From: Isoetes taiwanensis
Lineage: Eukaryota; Streptophyta; Lycopodiopsida; Isoetales; Isoetaceae
Assembly: GCA_021234155.1 (NCBI GenBank)
Contig: JAJEKV010000046.1
Span: 4,070,665-4,134,664, forward strand
Direction of reading: 5' to 3'
DNA length: 64,000 nucleotides
Shown: positions 1 through 13,178 of the stretch, one piece after another
How the letters are laid out: the number at the start of each line of letters is the position of its first letter
Numbering within the stretch: the stretch's first letter is position 1
Notes under the pieces: model-generated
The model's input: the letters and a program-made list of their open reading frames with translations, nothing else
Told to the model about the DNA's origin: nothing
The model's database searches: none
Program-made: the position numbers and the translations under genes

Positions 1-3160
<3,160 letters not shown>

Positions 3161-3248
3161 CATTTCCCTCGGTTTCAAATGCGTGTGCTCCAAAGCTGTG
3201 GGATCATTTCCCTCGGTTTCAAATGCGTGTGCTCCAAAGCTGTGGGAT
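3161..3248. repeat. 44-bp tandem duplication
   Basis: Two head-to-tail copies of a 44-base unit starting CATTTCCCTCGGTTTC (3161 and 3205) are identical, suggesting a recent duplication or a local assembly duplication. Confidence 0.95.
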
Positions 3249-4072
3249 GCTACGGTTCGAGATAAATGAGGATGATGCTAAGAGTTAAATTCGCATGTTT
3301 AAGTTTCTCTTCTTGAGCATTGCATCTTCAAATTAGGTCTACAAACTTTATTATGCTGCAAACTCAAAGATTATTTATTCTTTCAATGTTTTGCTACCAA
3401 ACCTATATGATTTTCAACTTGTAATCCATAAATCCCCAGAATTATTGTGATACATTATATTGAGATATGGGCACTATTGGTCTATGTGGACCGATGAATA
3501 TTTCAAAGACTCAAATCCATGGCATGCCATTTTGGCCTGTTATGTCTTGACTGGAAGTGGAAGCTTCTTTCCCAATCTATTTTTGCCTATTTACCATCTC
3601 ACAGCATTGACGGATTGATAGGTCGTAGAACCAAAGGCCAAAAAGCCTAATTTAACGTTTTTAAGGCTCAGTACTTATGTTGGATAAGAATTTATATTTT
3701 TCTGTTGAATAGGCATTTATATCTTGCAAATTCAGATGGCAGATTGCAATTTTAACTCAACCCTCAATTGTAGCAAAAGGGGCTTAAGTTAGTACTGTTA
3801 TAAATTGCCAAACCTTCTGTCTTTCAAGCCCTTCTCTAGGAAGTTTTATCCATTTTGGGTTTTTCTTTTTTGCATTTTCAGGGGATCAGGGACTCACGAC
3901 AATGATAATCCGGTAATATTTTTAATGTTAGATGATTGGTACATTCTTGCTGGGTTTTCTTGCATCAGAAGAAACCAAAGGTTAAAAGCGCAAAAAGCAT
4001 TTAAGATGTCGATTGGGTTATAATGGTATCAAATTGGCCATAATTGACAGCAAGGAAGTAATGTACATGCAT
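3249..4072. other. Gene-free stretch
   Basis: AT-rich sequence. The one open frame (3805..4023, plus) has no recognisable domain and looks like chance. Confidence 0.5.
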
Positions 4073-4128
4073 CAACGAGAACATCTATCCAAATTTTTAT
4101 CAACGAGAACATCTATCCAAATTTTTAT
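4073..4128. repeat. 28-bp tandem duplication
   Basis: The unit CAACGAGAACATCTATCC plus ten further bases occurs twice in a row without mismatch. Confidence 0.9.
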
Positions 4129-4506
4129 TTCTTCATGAGGTCAAATGACCAGTAAAAGTAGAAAGCTTAAGAGAATTCACAAAGACATTGTCCTGATTAC
4201 TTTCACAACAAAAGAAATTAAGTTAGATGGAAATCTTGTAATAGGTTCCTCGCCAATAATCTTTGAACTGGTATTAAGGAGGATGCCCACTTCTTCATCA
4301 CTTGCAAGAGGCTGTGCATTAAGATCGGTGAATACTCCCTCCCTGGGCATTCTGTCTGAACCCAAAGCTGAGTTGGCGACGAAGATGTCTTTCCCTCATG
4401 CCCAGGTCATTTCCGTCATGCCCAGGTCGTTGGGGACGTTAAACTGTTTGTTGCAATAAAGCCTGCTGTTGGGCAGCACCGGAAGGAAGAAACCCCTTTA
4501 AATTCG

Positions 4507-4737
4507 TTAGTGTTGGTCCTCCACGCGTAGATTTTTTATCCTGATAAGATGCAAGCGAGACTTCTTGGATGCAAGTGGAGTCTGGTGTATGCTTGTGAAG
4601 CTTTCTTTTGTTACATTGGTAGGTGGGGTCTCTATTTGCGATAACATAATAGAAGTATTTGATGGGTTTAACCTCGAACCTGAGGAAGCTTGCAATGCAG
4701 AAGACTGCGATGAAGGAGAGGCATCATCTTCTGCCAT
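4507..4737 (-). CDS. Unrecognised 76-residue ORF, possible first exon
   Basis: The frame starts at a true ATG and begins MAEDDASPSSQSSALQASS, a Ser/Ala/Asp-rich, probably disordered start of the kind seen in plant regulatory proteins. It ends at a stop after 76 residues. A second minus-strand open segment (4177..4365, with DLNAQPLASDEEVG) follows and could be another exon, but no convincing splice pair joins them. No domain was recognised. It may equally be a chance frame or the remains of a gene. Confidence 0.2.
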   Translation of the reverse strand: MAEDDASPSSQSSALQASSGSRLNPSNTSIMLSQIETPPTNVTKESFTSIHQTPLASKKSRLHLIRIKNLRVEDQH

Positions 4738-5156
4738 TTCTGAGAATAAAAATTTCCTTCCTACAAGTCATTTTTAAGATTCAGGTAAACCTGTAATGAA
4801 GCATGACTGTAGATACTCATTTTCAAGGAGCGAACACTTACAATAAGAATAAGCATGCTTGCCGTTCTTTCGCCTACTGTATTTGCAAATCAGACTATAA
4901 ACTCGGAGCCTGAGGGCGTGTTTCTCTGTGCCCAAGAAATGAGGCCAAACTGGAAGAAGGCGTGAGAGAGCTTTTAACTATGACCGTCAAACAGACAGGT
5001 AGAAATACACAACAGACCCTTCACAAGGGCCTAAGTCACGAACAGCTCAAAGGCACGAACGAATAGCATGGAAAAAGTCTTCTATCAAAAGTCTTCTCTT
5101 GCGCTCCATCGCCAGAATATGAATATGACGCTCCGCCATAGCCGGCCACTCCCGCT
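4738..5156. other. Gene-free stretch
   Basis: Nothing recognisable; short frames on both strands are likely noise. Confidence 0.4.
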
Positions 5157-5320
5157 CCATTTAAATTGTCCCAGAAAAACAATTTAAATATCCAAGGGAA
5201 TGGCCATAGCCAGATGTCCATTTAAATTGTCCCAGAAACAGGTGGCATGAAAACCTAAATTTAGATTGCGGCCCAGAAACAGGTGGCATGAAAACCTAAA
5301 ATTAGATTGCGGCCCAGAAA
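5157..5320. repeat. Inverted and tandem repeat cluster (41-bp unit)
   Basis: TTTAAATTGTCCCAGAAA appears near 5160 and again near 5220; the first is followed by its inverted partner ACAATTTAAAT, giving a short hairpin. A 41-base unit starting CCCAGAAACAGGTGGC then repeats at 5231 and 5272, with a partial third copy at 5313. Confidence 0.85.
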
Positions 5321-5435
5321 AATTCCATTGGGAGAACAGAAATAAAAAATTCAACTCTCGATTATATATGTCTAGAAAATGGATATCATTAAGATTCTAT
5401 ATATATTGGGATTGATATCTTCTAACAAATTTGCC

Positions 5436-5900
5436 AATGGCCGCAATAAATGCAAAGTGCACACATGTCGTGCTTTGATAATTCGCAATAAATTCAAAGC
5501 GTATTAATGGTAAAGTAATAAATGCAAAGTGCACACATGTCGTGCTTTGATAATTGCAATAAATGCAAAGCGTCTTAATGGCCGTGAATAAATGCAAAAG
5601 CGTATTAATGGGCATAATAAATGCAAAGGGTATTAATCGCCGCAATAAATGCAAAGTGCACACATGTCGTGCTTTGATAATTAGAATAAATGCAAAGCAT
5701 ATTAATGGCCGTAATAAATGCAAAGCGTATTAATGGCACGCAATAAATGCAAAAGGTATTAATGGCCACAATAAATGCAAAGTGCACACATGTCGTGCTT
5801 TGATAATTCGCAATAAATTCAAAGCGTATTAATGGCCACAAAAAAATACAAAGTGTATTAATGGCCGCAATAAATGCAAAGTGCACAAATCTGCCATAAA
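5436..5900. repeat. Complex minisatellite with two interleaved unit types
   Basis: About a dozen units share the core AATAAATGCAAAG. One type continues into TGCACACATGTCGTGCTTTG and the other into CGTATTAATGGCC. They alternate irregularly over some 465 bases. Long minus-strand open frames here (5397..5723, 5605..5964) are repeat-encoded and show the same period (YQSTTCVHFAFI), so I do not call them genes. Confidence 0.9.
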
Positions 5901-6349
5901 TGCGATGAATGCAACGTGTCATTCTATGGTAAAGCTCATATCTTCCTCCGCCATAAATGCTCATAAATGCCTCAAATCTGAAATTAATGCCATAAATGCC
6001 TCAATGCAACGTGTCATTCCACTGTAATTTGTAAGGAAGAAATTACACTCCGGCAGAAAAATGTAACTGCTTTATAATAGGAAGGATAGCATGAGAGACA
6101 ATGAGAGATAACAAACTCTCATGCCTTAACAAGGCCCATTAATGGCAAAAATAAAAACCGGCCGCTTTTCCTTAATAAAAATTTTTTCGGGATCCTTTGA
6201 TTTTTTTGATCCTCTGCTTATGGCGTCGTGGACATGCCTGTGCTGAAGCCTGTGCCTGTGCTGAGCAAGTTTTTCTCCATCTTTCGGCATCATTCTTGGA
6301 CTACCATATCTCTGGAGTCTCAGATCTAGGCTACGACTAAGATAGAATA

Positions 6350-6780
6350 GTTGGAAAGTTGTAGAAGCTCGTTGAAAAATCCTCTTTGTAGAAGCTCTAT
6401 TGAAAAAGCCCACAGTTTTCTGTTTACAGAAACTGCTCATGACAGTGTACGAGAAGACCTTGTTTATAAAGACCATGTTTGTAGTAGAAGCTCGTTGAAA
6501 ACCTTGTTTACATCTTGGCGAACCCTATTTACAGTTAGCAGTAGAAGCCCATTGAAAAAGTATGTTTCTTCGTGAATGCAGGTGAGGCGGAGATAAGGTG
6601 AGGCGGCTGCTAGACGGCTATGGCGGATTTGCATTTTCCTAGAACAGGCTTTTCACAGCTATATCCAAATCGGGAGGTTCACAGCCATATAAATAGTCAT
6701 ATGAAAGCCCCAAGGGAGGCTTTTCACAGCCACAGCCATAACCAAATCGAGAGGCTTTTCACAGCTATCGCATTCAAGCC
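6350..6780. repeat. Degenerate short repeats (GTAGAAGCTCGTTGAAAA and CTTTTCACAGC)
   Basis: The motif GTAGAAGCYCRTTGAAAA recurs at about 6360, 6390, 6485 and 6541. A second motif, CTTTTCACAGC, recurs between about 6650 and 6770. No coding frame was recognised. Confidence 0.7.
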
Positions 6781-6889
6781 ATGCATGTCCACCCACATTT
6801 TCCAGATTTTGCATCTACTAAATCATTTGGTCAGCTCTAAATCGGGTCCTGGCATCAAAAACCCAGATCACATGGCTTTGCCGGATTGA

Positions 6890-7404
6890 TCCGTCGGACC
6901 CATCAAAGGTTTGCTTTGAATCCATGTCTGATTAAGGCTAATAGGGCCAAAAATCGAGATTTGGAGGCTACCAATCCGTTTTTTTGTGTAAGAAAGGGGC
7001 CACCGCACTAGCTTGAAACCCAATCAAGCCGCATTTCAATCGATTTTGGCAAACTCCTTGTGCATTTTTGCTTTTTTTTTTTTTTTCTTTCTCCCGGATT
7101 GAAGAAGCGCTAGATTGAAGAAGATTGAACCCAGATTGAAGAAGCAGCGCCCAGATCTGGCTGACCTCCATAGCTGCTAAGTTTGCCCTATTCCATGGCA
7201 AATAAACTTCACGGAAAATAAACTCTCTCCAAAAAAACTTACAGGAGCGAAAATGGGTCCTCCCATTTAACAAAAAGGTTTAATGGAAATGCCCCTAACC
7301 GCTGTTAGGGGCAATTCGTCTCTCAGGGGGAGAGTAAAAAATTTGTCTCTAAAACAATTGAGTGGGTTGTTATAAAAAAAAAAGGTAGATTCAAGATAAA
7401 AAAT
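6890..7404. other. Gene-free stretch with GATTGAAGAAG repeats and a hairpin
   Basis: AGATTGAAGAAG-type units repeat four times around 7097..7150 after a T-rich run. A perfect stem of 9 bp with a 4-base loop (GCCCCTAAC / GTTAGGGGC) lies at 7291..7312, followed by a weaker CTCTC/GAGAG stem. Confidence 0.6.
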
Positions 7405-7620
7405 AATCACATTAGCTCACTGGATGTATTGGTTAAATTAGTCTTATTAGGATATTGAGTTATTTTCATAGTGGTTCGAGCCCCCATATTTCATATTTTA
7501 AAATCTTAGGCAAAGCCAACCTTAGGCGAAATCGTATTTCATATTTCAAAATCATAGGCGCCTCCAATCATAAATTACTATAAGCGAAACGAGAGGTGCC
7601 CAGAGGCCCCAACATATGAT
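7405..7620 (+). mobile_element. Possible tRNA-derived SINE
   Basis: TAGCTCACTGG at 7413..7423 fits the RNA polymerase III A box, and GGTTCGAGCCC at 7473..7483 fits the B box; the spacing of about 50 bases is normal for tRNA-related SINEs. The flanks do not fold into a tRNA cloverleaf that I can see. The 3' end and target duplication were not found, so the end coordinate is a guess. Confidence 0.35.
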
Positions 7621-7734
7621 CTAGGTCGTAGGATCGACGAATCCGACGATTGTGGTAGTCTAAGATGCACCTCGTTTAGAATATGCAGCAAAAGAGAAAA
7701 GAATCAAGGGAAAATGAGTGAAGCTTATACAAAG

Positions 7735-8718
7735 AAATGCTGCTATGGATGCATGTTAGGCAAGCATTCACGACTGCCATTTGTAAGCATGGGAAGAGGG
7801 CCAATAATGTGTTGGAATTAATGCATTCAGATTTATGTGGGCCAATAAACATAACAGGTAGGAGTGGAAAGAGATATTTTTTTACATTTGTAGATGACTA
7901 TAGCAGAAAATGCCAATGTTATCTACTAAGAAGAAAAAGTGAAACTTTTGATGCTTTTAAAGATTTCTTAGCTAAAAGTGAAAGAGAAACATGGAAAAAA
8001 CTAAAATGTTTAAGGAGTGACAGAGGGGGAGAATATTTATCTAACAGGTTTACAAGATTTTGTAAACTACATGGCATTGCCAGGCAATTAACTTGTTCTC
8101 ATAGTCCACAACAAAATGGCATATCCGAAAGGAAAAGATAGGACGATTCTTAATGCTACCAAGACAATGTTGGAACATATGGGCCTGCCAAACTACTTGT
8201 GGGAAGAGGTTGTAAAAACAACAGTATACAGAAAGAACAGATTACCAAGTACGATTATTTCGGAAAAATTACCTAAGGAACTTTCGAACTCAAATACATG
8301 CGTATATTTTTCAAAATTCAAGGTATTTGGATGACTTGGCTATGTTCATGTGCATGAAGAAAATACGAAGAAATTGAATGATAGAGCACAAGTAGCCTTT
8401 CTTCTAGGTTATGATACCAAGAGCAAGGCATTTAGACCGTCTGAGCCAAAAAGAAAGAGAATATTGATAAGCAGGCATGTGGTTTTTGAAGAGTATGTGC
8501 TTTATAGAGACTATAAGATGCAAAAGCCTATTTATATTGAAAAAAGAAGCGCTTATAACAAAAATAACAAGTCAAGTAAGTTTACTATGACAAATGATGA
8601 TAGCGATGATGACGGAGAAGAAGAAACTGAGATCATACGATCCAAAAAAAAGGACAAAATTTTAGAACAGATGGAACAAGTTGAGAGCATGCCAAATCAG
8701 GTTGAAACTACTGGCTAA
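7735..8718 (+). pseudogene. Copia integrase, frame-broken
   Basis: The zinc-binding end CCYGCMLGKHSRLPF (7738 on) is one frame off the core, so a frameshift lies near 7780. The core shows HSDLCGP (first Asp, about 7825), RSDRGGEY (second Asp, about 8015) and PQQNGISERKR (catalytic Glu, about 8128): all three DDE residues are present. The frame breaks again near 8140. It then runs on through NYLWEEVVKT to a TGA at about 8333 where the family has Cys (VFG-stop-LGYVHV). The remainder contains AFLLGYDTKSKAFR and an acidic linker before the RT. Confidence 0.85.
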
Positions 8719-9023
8719 AGAAAGAAAAGAACTGAAGCAGAAAATCTGAGAGATGAAACAAATCAGAACGTTGAAGACTATGGAAGATTAGATGCTGGTA
8801 AAAGTAAGAGATTACAAAGAAGAAGAACTACTTAACATCTCGGCTGTGTTGGAGGATGTCCTGCATACATTTGAGCAAGCTATATAATCTGAAAACAATA
8901 GAGAATGGAAGGAGGCAATGATGGTTGAGATGTTGTTCTTTCAAGAAAATAAGACATATGAAGTAGTAGCTAAACCAGAGAACAAGAATATCGTAGGTTG
9001 TAAATAGATCTAGGGGATAAAAA

Positions 9024-9440
9024 ATGCACCAGATGGAAAAACTAAAAGGTTCAAAGCTAGGCTGGTGGCGCAGGCATCAAGCTCCAATAGTTAAATTAAC
9101 TAGCATCAGGCTGTTGTTGGCGCTTGCAAATGCAAAGAGTATGCACTTACGCCACATGGACGTGCCTACTGCATTTTTTAATGCGGACTTGGATGAGGAA
9201 ATATACATGAATCAAGCTCCTGGTTTTGAGAAAGATCAATGTAAAATATGGAAGTTGAGAAAAGCAGTCTATGGGCTTAGACAATAGATGAGACACTGAT
9301 TTAAGTGTATGGATGAGTACTTAAGAAAACAAGGTTTTTCCAAACTAAGCACAAATGAAAATATTTATATGTACAAAGCAGGGAAGAGTGTTGTATAATT
9401 GCAGTATACGTGGATGTACAAGTTCATCACAAGAATAAGA
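9024..9440 (+). pseudogene. Copia reverse transcriptase, truncated
   Basis: The conserved block APIVKLTSIRLLLALA, then MDVPTAFFNADLDEEIYMNQ with the first catalytic Asp, then KAVYGLRQ, identifies the RT. A stop follows VYGLRQ, and the continuation (CMDEYLRKQGFSKL, NENIYMYKAGKS) carries further stops. The YVDD box is damaged and RNase H is absent. Confidence 0.8.
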
Positions 9441-9906
9441 ATGTTAAATCTGAACATTTTGTGAAAGTAAACACTTCCTTATGATGAAGGAACAAAGCAC
9501 TTTGTTTCCATAGCTACATCTAGCAACATTCTACAAGAAGGATAACATCTTCAAGTTCAGCATCAATCCAATGATAGTGGTCTGGCGATGTGAATAAATA
9601 GGATCTCAATCGTCGTCCATCTCCATCATTCCCAACAAATATTCTCACAATAGATGCATCTAAACCAATATGGAAATGAATAAAATACAAATGAGCTCAT
9701 GATATATAAAGTGGCCATTATTTAACAGCAACAAGCTGCATCGTGGTAGAGGAACAAAGTTTATACCGACAAAGGTGATTATAGAGTGTGTAACTAAAGC
9801 GGCAAATTTTATAAATAGCATGGTTGTATGTTTCTATTGATCTCGCGTCATCTCCCATCTCTCGTTATCTCTCATTTTATCTCTCGACTCACATGTGGCC
9901 AGCCTC
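9441..9906. other. Gene-free stretch after the Copia remnant
   Basis: No clear RNase H or LTR could be recognised here; AT-rich decayed sequence. Confidence 0.4.
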
Positions 9907-9948
9907 TCTCTCTCTCTCCCTCCCTCCCTCCCTCCCTCCCTCCCTCCC
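9907..9948. repeat. (CT)n/(CCCT)n microsatellite
   Basis: A CT run followed by seven CCCT units, embedded in a wider CTCTC-rich stretch from about 9840. Confidence 0.95.
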
Positions 9949-10735
9949 AATTGGCGGTACTAACAAAGTGCGTCACGTGGCGCCACCTCAATCCATCTAT
10001 CTATCTCAATTCTGAGGCAGTTGTGCCCTGTGCAAAGTGAAGCTATAAATCTGCGGTTTTTTTTATGGGCAGATGGGTATGCAGGTAGTGTTGAGAGCAT
10101 GTGGTAATGGTCCGTCTTGACTTGTTCAATGGCGCCGACATTTCAAAGCTTGCTGAGTAAACAAGCGTCAAGGTACTACTGCCACAAGTACCAGTACATT
10201 CTACCAGGCTAGCTATCACTTTTCCTTCCAACAGGCTTTGAGGCGTTGTAGACCCTGCTATAGTATACGGGAGGATGGGGAGAACGGACTTTGATTTCCG
10301 AATATGCAGAAGGAGCTTGTTGGACGGATTTGACATATTGGAGGCCAAAAATCCAAGAGGCGCTTGTTGGACGAATTTGAAAGTCGGATATCCAAGCGGC
10401 AGAGTAAAAGCCAAAAGCAAAGACTAATCCCATTTGGGCAGCTGTTCAACCATAATCAGCACATTATGCCTAATAACCGTTCTACATCCAACGGCTAGGA
10501 TAAAAAATTGCCGAAGACCCACCGGTTAAGGATGCCATAATCGGAAGGGGATAATCATGCGACTTATTTTGGATGTACCATTAACAACTCCTCCTCTTAC
10601 ATCAATTAACAAATGACAAAATCACATAATATAGCCAGGCCTTCCCTTGCTATTAACACAATATGTATATTCGGTGACCGCACATTTCATTCACATTAAT
10701 TCGTTATATACACTGTACAAAAGCATTGCCTGCAA
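9949..10735. other. Spacer downstream of ATG8
   Basis: Contains a degenerate pair of AGGCGCTTGTTGGACGAATTTG-like units (about 10310..10395). Minus-strand open frames of 60-125 residues here have no recognisable domain. The ATG8 3' UTR must lie in the last few hundred bases (below 10736 on the minus strand); no single clear polyadenylation signal stands out. Confidence 0.45.
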
Positions 10736-11716
10736 CTAAAAACTGCCAAATGTCTTCTCGCCGCTATAGGTCACGTACAAGAAACCATCTACATCCTTGT
10801 ATTCATTGTAAATAGAAACCATCATTGAACCTGAAACAAGAATGAGGTCATGAAACAGCCAATATGAATTGCCAGAATAAAGATTAATTATCATATCTTT
10901 AGTACCTGTTGAAGGCAAAATCTTTCCAACAAAAATAAATAGCGCCTGACCAGGTGCAAGATGTAACCTTTTACCAATAATATACACGAACTGTCCTACT
11001 GTTAAATCTTGTGGGACGAGATACCTGCCAACAATCTGTAATTAGAACATTTCCAAGGGAAAAAAGTAGTTTGAAGCATACTTCTCTTTCTCCATTTTTG
11101 GCATGTCAGACCTCGGACCTCTCTGTACTATTACCTGCCAAATATACTACAGAAAATCATGCCTCCAATAGACTATTTTACATGCATAAAATTTGGAAAT
11201 AAACCATGTGTAATATTCTTCAAATCAGTGTGTTCGAAGCATGCCTTAGCCACAGTCTAAGATTAGCTAAAGCCATGAATTATTATGCTTCAAAGTGAAC
11301 GTCGTGCAATTAAAAAGGCTATAAAATCTAAAAGTTAACTAAAAGGTCCAGGTTCTTTTACTTTTTTCTTAAAATACAGGTCAAATTTAATCTGACTATT
11401 CAGATGACAGAAGACATCTAAAAATTACTTGATGCTCGTTCTAAAAATCAACTTCAAGAAACAAAGAAATGTTTCCTACCGGAATTTTGTCAGGGTACTT
11501 CTCCCGCATCCTTGCAGACTCTGCTTTTCTCTCATCTGAAAACGGTGAAAGTTTGTGAGTAAAATGGGAACAACACATACTTGTTCTAAATATTAGCCAC
11601 AGTTACCATCATTCCGGTTTATTAAGATGTCAAGGCAACTTAACTTGCTCCCAAAGAAGATATACAATAGAGCAAAAGAAGAGCATACCTAGAGAATTCT
11701 CTGTTTTGAAGGTCAT
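10736..11716 (-). CDS. ATG8: Autophagy-related protein 8 (ATG8), five coding exons
   Basis: ATG8 is the ubiquitin-fold protein joined to phosphatidylethanolamine on the autophagosome membrane; it binds cargo receptors. Coding exons on the minus strand are 11716..11689, 11535..11480, 11134..11082, 11024..10906 and 10830..10736. Every intron is GT-AG and all phases fit, giving 116 residues. The start [16 protein letters not shown] is followed by [12 protein letters not shown], then [29 protein letters not shown] and [14 protein letters not shown]. The C-terminal Gly (residue 114) is followed by Ser-Phe, so ATG4 cleavage would be needed before lipidation. MEKEKYLVP, RLHLAPG and EKTFG resemble clade II (ATG8h/i-like) plant forms, while VTYSGE is more clade I-like. 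The last intron is only 75 bases and has no in-frame stop. It appears intact and is the best-supported gene in the window. Confidence 0.95.
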
Positions 11717-11797
11717 TGTAAATTGCCGGACTGAAAAAACACTTAATCCATTAATTTACAAAAATAGCTTGATACAGTTGAGAGGTATAGAACTGAC

Positions 11798-11840
11798 CTT
11801 GGGAAGCTAAATCCGAAATTACGCCTCCGCTAGGATGATC
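11798..11840 (-). other. Upstream exon of ATG8 (5' UTR or N-terminal extension)
   Basis: A 43-base segment is bounded by a good acceptor (CTTTCTGTAG) and a donor (AAG|GTCAGT). It joins in phase to the first coding exon at 11730 and stays open across the join (HPSGGVISDLASQ then VRQFT before the ATG). The usual ATG8 length argues that translation starts at 11716. An upstream ATG further out could nevertheless give an N-terminally extended form. Confidence 0.55.
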
Positions 11841-12274
11841 CTACAGAAAGAAAACCCTCGCGGGATATTGTTGCTTGCACGTCAAAACTTTCATTAAGAA
11901 AATTGCCCGTCAAGTGGCCTTCAACAATACTTTTCTACCTTCATACGCTCGTATATACCCCCGTACGCCAAGTCAGTATTAGATAGATAGATAGTATTAA
12001 CATTAGATAGATCCCCTTCTCGGTTTTTAAAATACCCTAAAAAAATAAATCCCCAATCTTGGTTGCTCCACATTTGTGAGTAGAAGGCGCAGGGTCATCT
12101 GCCATTCTTACTGCAATCTGATTTTGCGAACCCATTCTTCGCAAAAGAAGACAAAAACTTATTCCTAGAAGACAAATTGAATCTTGCAAGCTTCATCTGT
12201 ACAGACAAGGTGAATTTTGAGTTGGGCTTTTAAGAGATAGACTCAAACTTTCAAAATGAAATTAGGTCCCTTTG
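11841..12274. promoter_or_regulatory. ATG8 upstream region
   Basis: This stretch lies between the ATG8 5' exons and the Copia element, so it should hold the promoter. It includes a short TAGA run (about 11978..12012). No certain TATA box was seen; a Copia insertion 430 bases upstream could influence expression. Confidence 0.4.
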
Positions 12275-12489
12275 TGTGAATACAGAGTGCACAACAGGAT
12301 ATGGTGGAAATATGTAGTTGGGTTTTGTATTGAATGGTGTAACAAAAAGATTACAATATAGACTCAAATATATGCATTGGACAAATGCATGAAGCGACCG
12401 TTACTTATTGTGTCTCTTGGACACGTCGGTAGAGATGAGCCGACAAAGGCGGATAAGCGGCCGCCAGCTCATTTCCGCTAGCGCTAACA
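12275..12489 (-). repeat. 3' LTR of the Copia element
   Basis: About 215 bases; TGTTAG...CACA on the minus strand. It closely matches the 5' LTR except in a part rich in CAG/CTG and CG (about 12400..12480), where short indels cluster. Confidence 0.93.
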
Positions 12490-12500
12490 CTCCCCATCGG
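12490..12500 (-). promoter_or_regulatory. Polypurine tract of the Copia element
   Basis: On the minus strand GATGGGGAG ends exactly at the 3' LTR start, the expected place for the plus-strand primer. Confidence 0.7.
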
Positions 12501-13178
12501 CCCGGACTCTAGGCCGACTGTCTTCTAGATATATCTTCAATTGCTCAAAGCAGTCTAACTTATCTCGAGAGAGTGACTTTGTCGACAAATCCGCTATCAT
12601 GTCTTACGTTGGATGATAGAGCAAGTTAATTACTCCATTCTTTACTTGCTCTCGGATAAAGTGATATCACGGTGTCAATGTGTCGTTCTTGCATGATACT
12701 TGGAAGAATAGGCTAATTCCTAAAGACTTTTGTTGTCACAATAGAGAATGGTAGGTCCTTCTTGCAGGCTTGAGCATGATTCCCCTTAGTAATTCTCTTA
12801 ACCATATTACTTCTTGTGCTTGCAGTAGCAGCTATATACTCAGCTTGATGCTTGATAGTGCAACTATAGGTTGCTTTTACTCTTCAAGAGATAAGACAAT
12901 TTCCCAAATAGAATATGAATCTTTGAAGTGGATCGTCTTGTATCTCACTCTCCAGCCCAATCCGCATCACAATATCCATAAAGTTGCAATGAGTCAGGAC
13001 TGGTTTTATAATTCAGCACATAATTCTTCATTATTCTTTTGACAGCAAGCCAATGAAGGTGTCCTGGATTATTCAAGAATTGGCTCAATACTCCAACTGA
13101 ATATGCTATGTCTGGCCTCGTGCACAGGGCCAAATAATTCAGAGGGCCAATTGCATATCTATATGGGATATCCTTCAT
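12501..13178 (-). pseudogene. Copia RNase H region
   Basis: Minus-strand peptide RPDIAYSVGVLSQFLNNPG leads into QLYGYCDADWAGE, the RNase H start motif of Copia. The rest (to about 12500) reads in broken frames and ends with KPLSRDKLDCFEQLK-like sequence before the polypurine tract. Confidence 0.85.

Larger units (their letters stand above)
7727..9440 (+). mobile_element. Copia LTR retrotransposon remnant (pol only)
   Basis: Integrase followed by reverse transcriptase is the Ty1/Copia order. No LTRs were recognised on either side, gag and protease are missing, and the RT stops after the VYGLRQ region with only a trace of the YVDD block (AVYVDVQ near 9405). This is an old, truncated copy. Confidence 0.85.

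Noticed and set aside
4145-4459. 104-residue plus-strand frame
   Set aside because: No domain, overlaps a minus-strand open frame, no codon or splice support.
5436-5900. Repeat array considered as CRISPR
   Set aside because: Unit spacing is irregular, spacers are themselves repeated, and the context is a plant nuclear genome.
5397-5964. Long minus-strand frames over the minisatellite
   Set aside because: They are translations of the tandem repeat; the repeat period keeps the frame open by itself.
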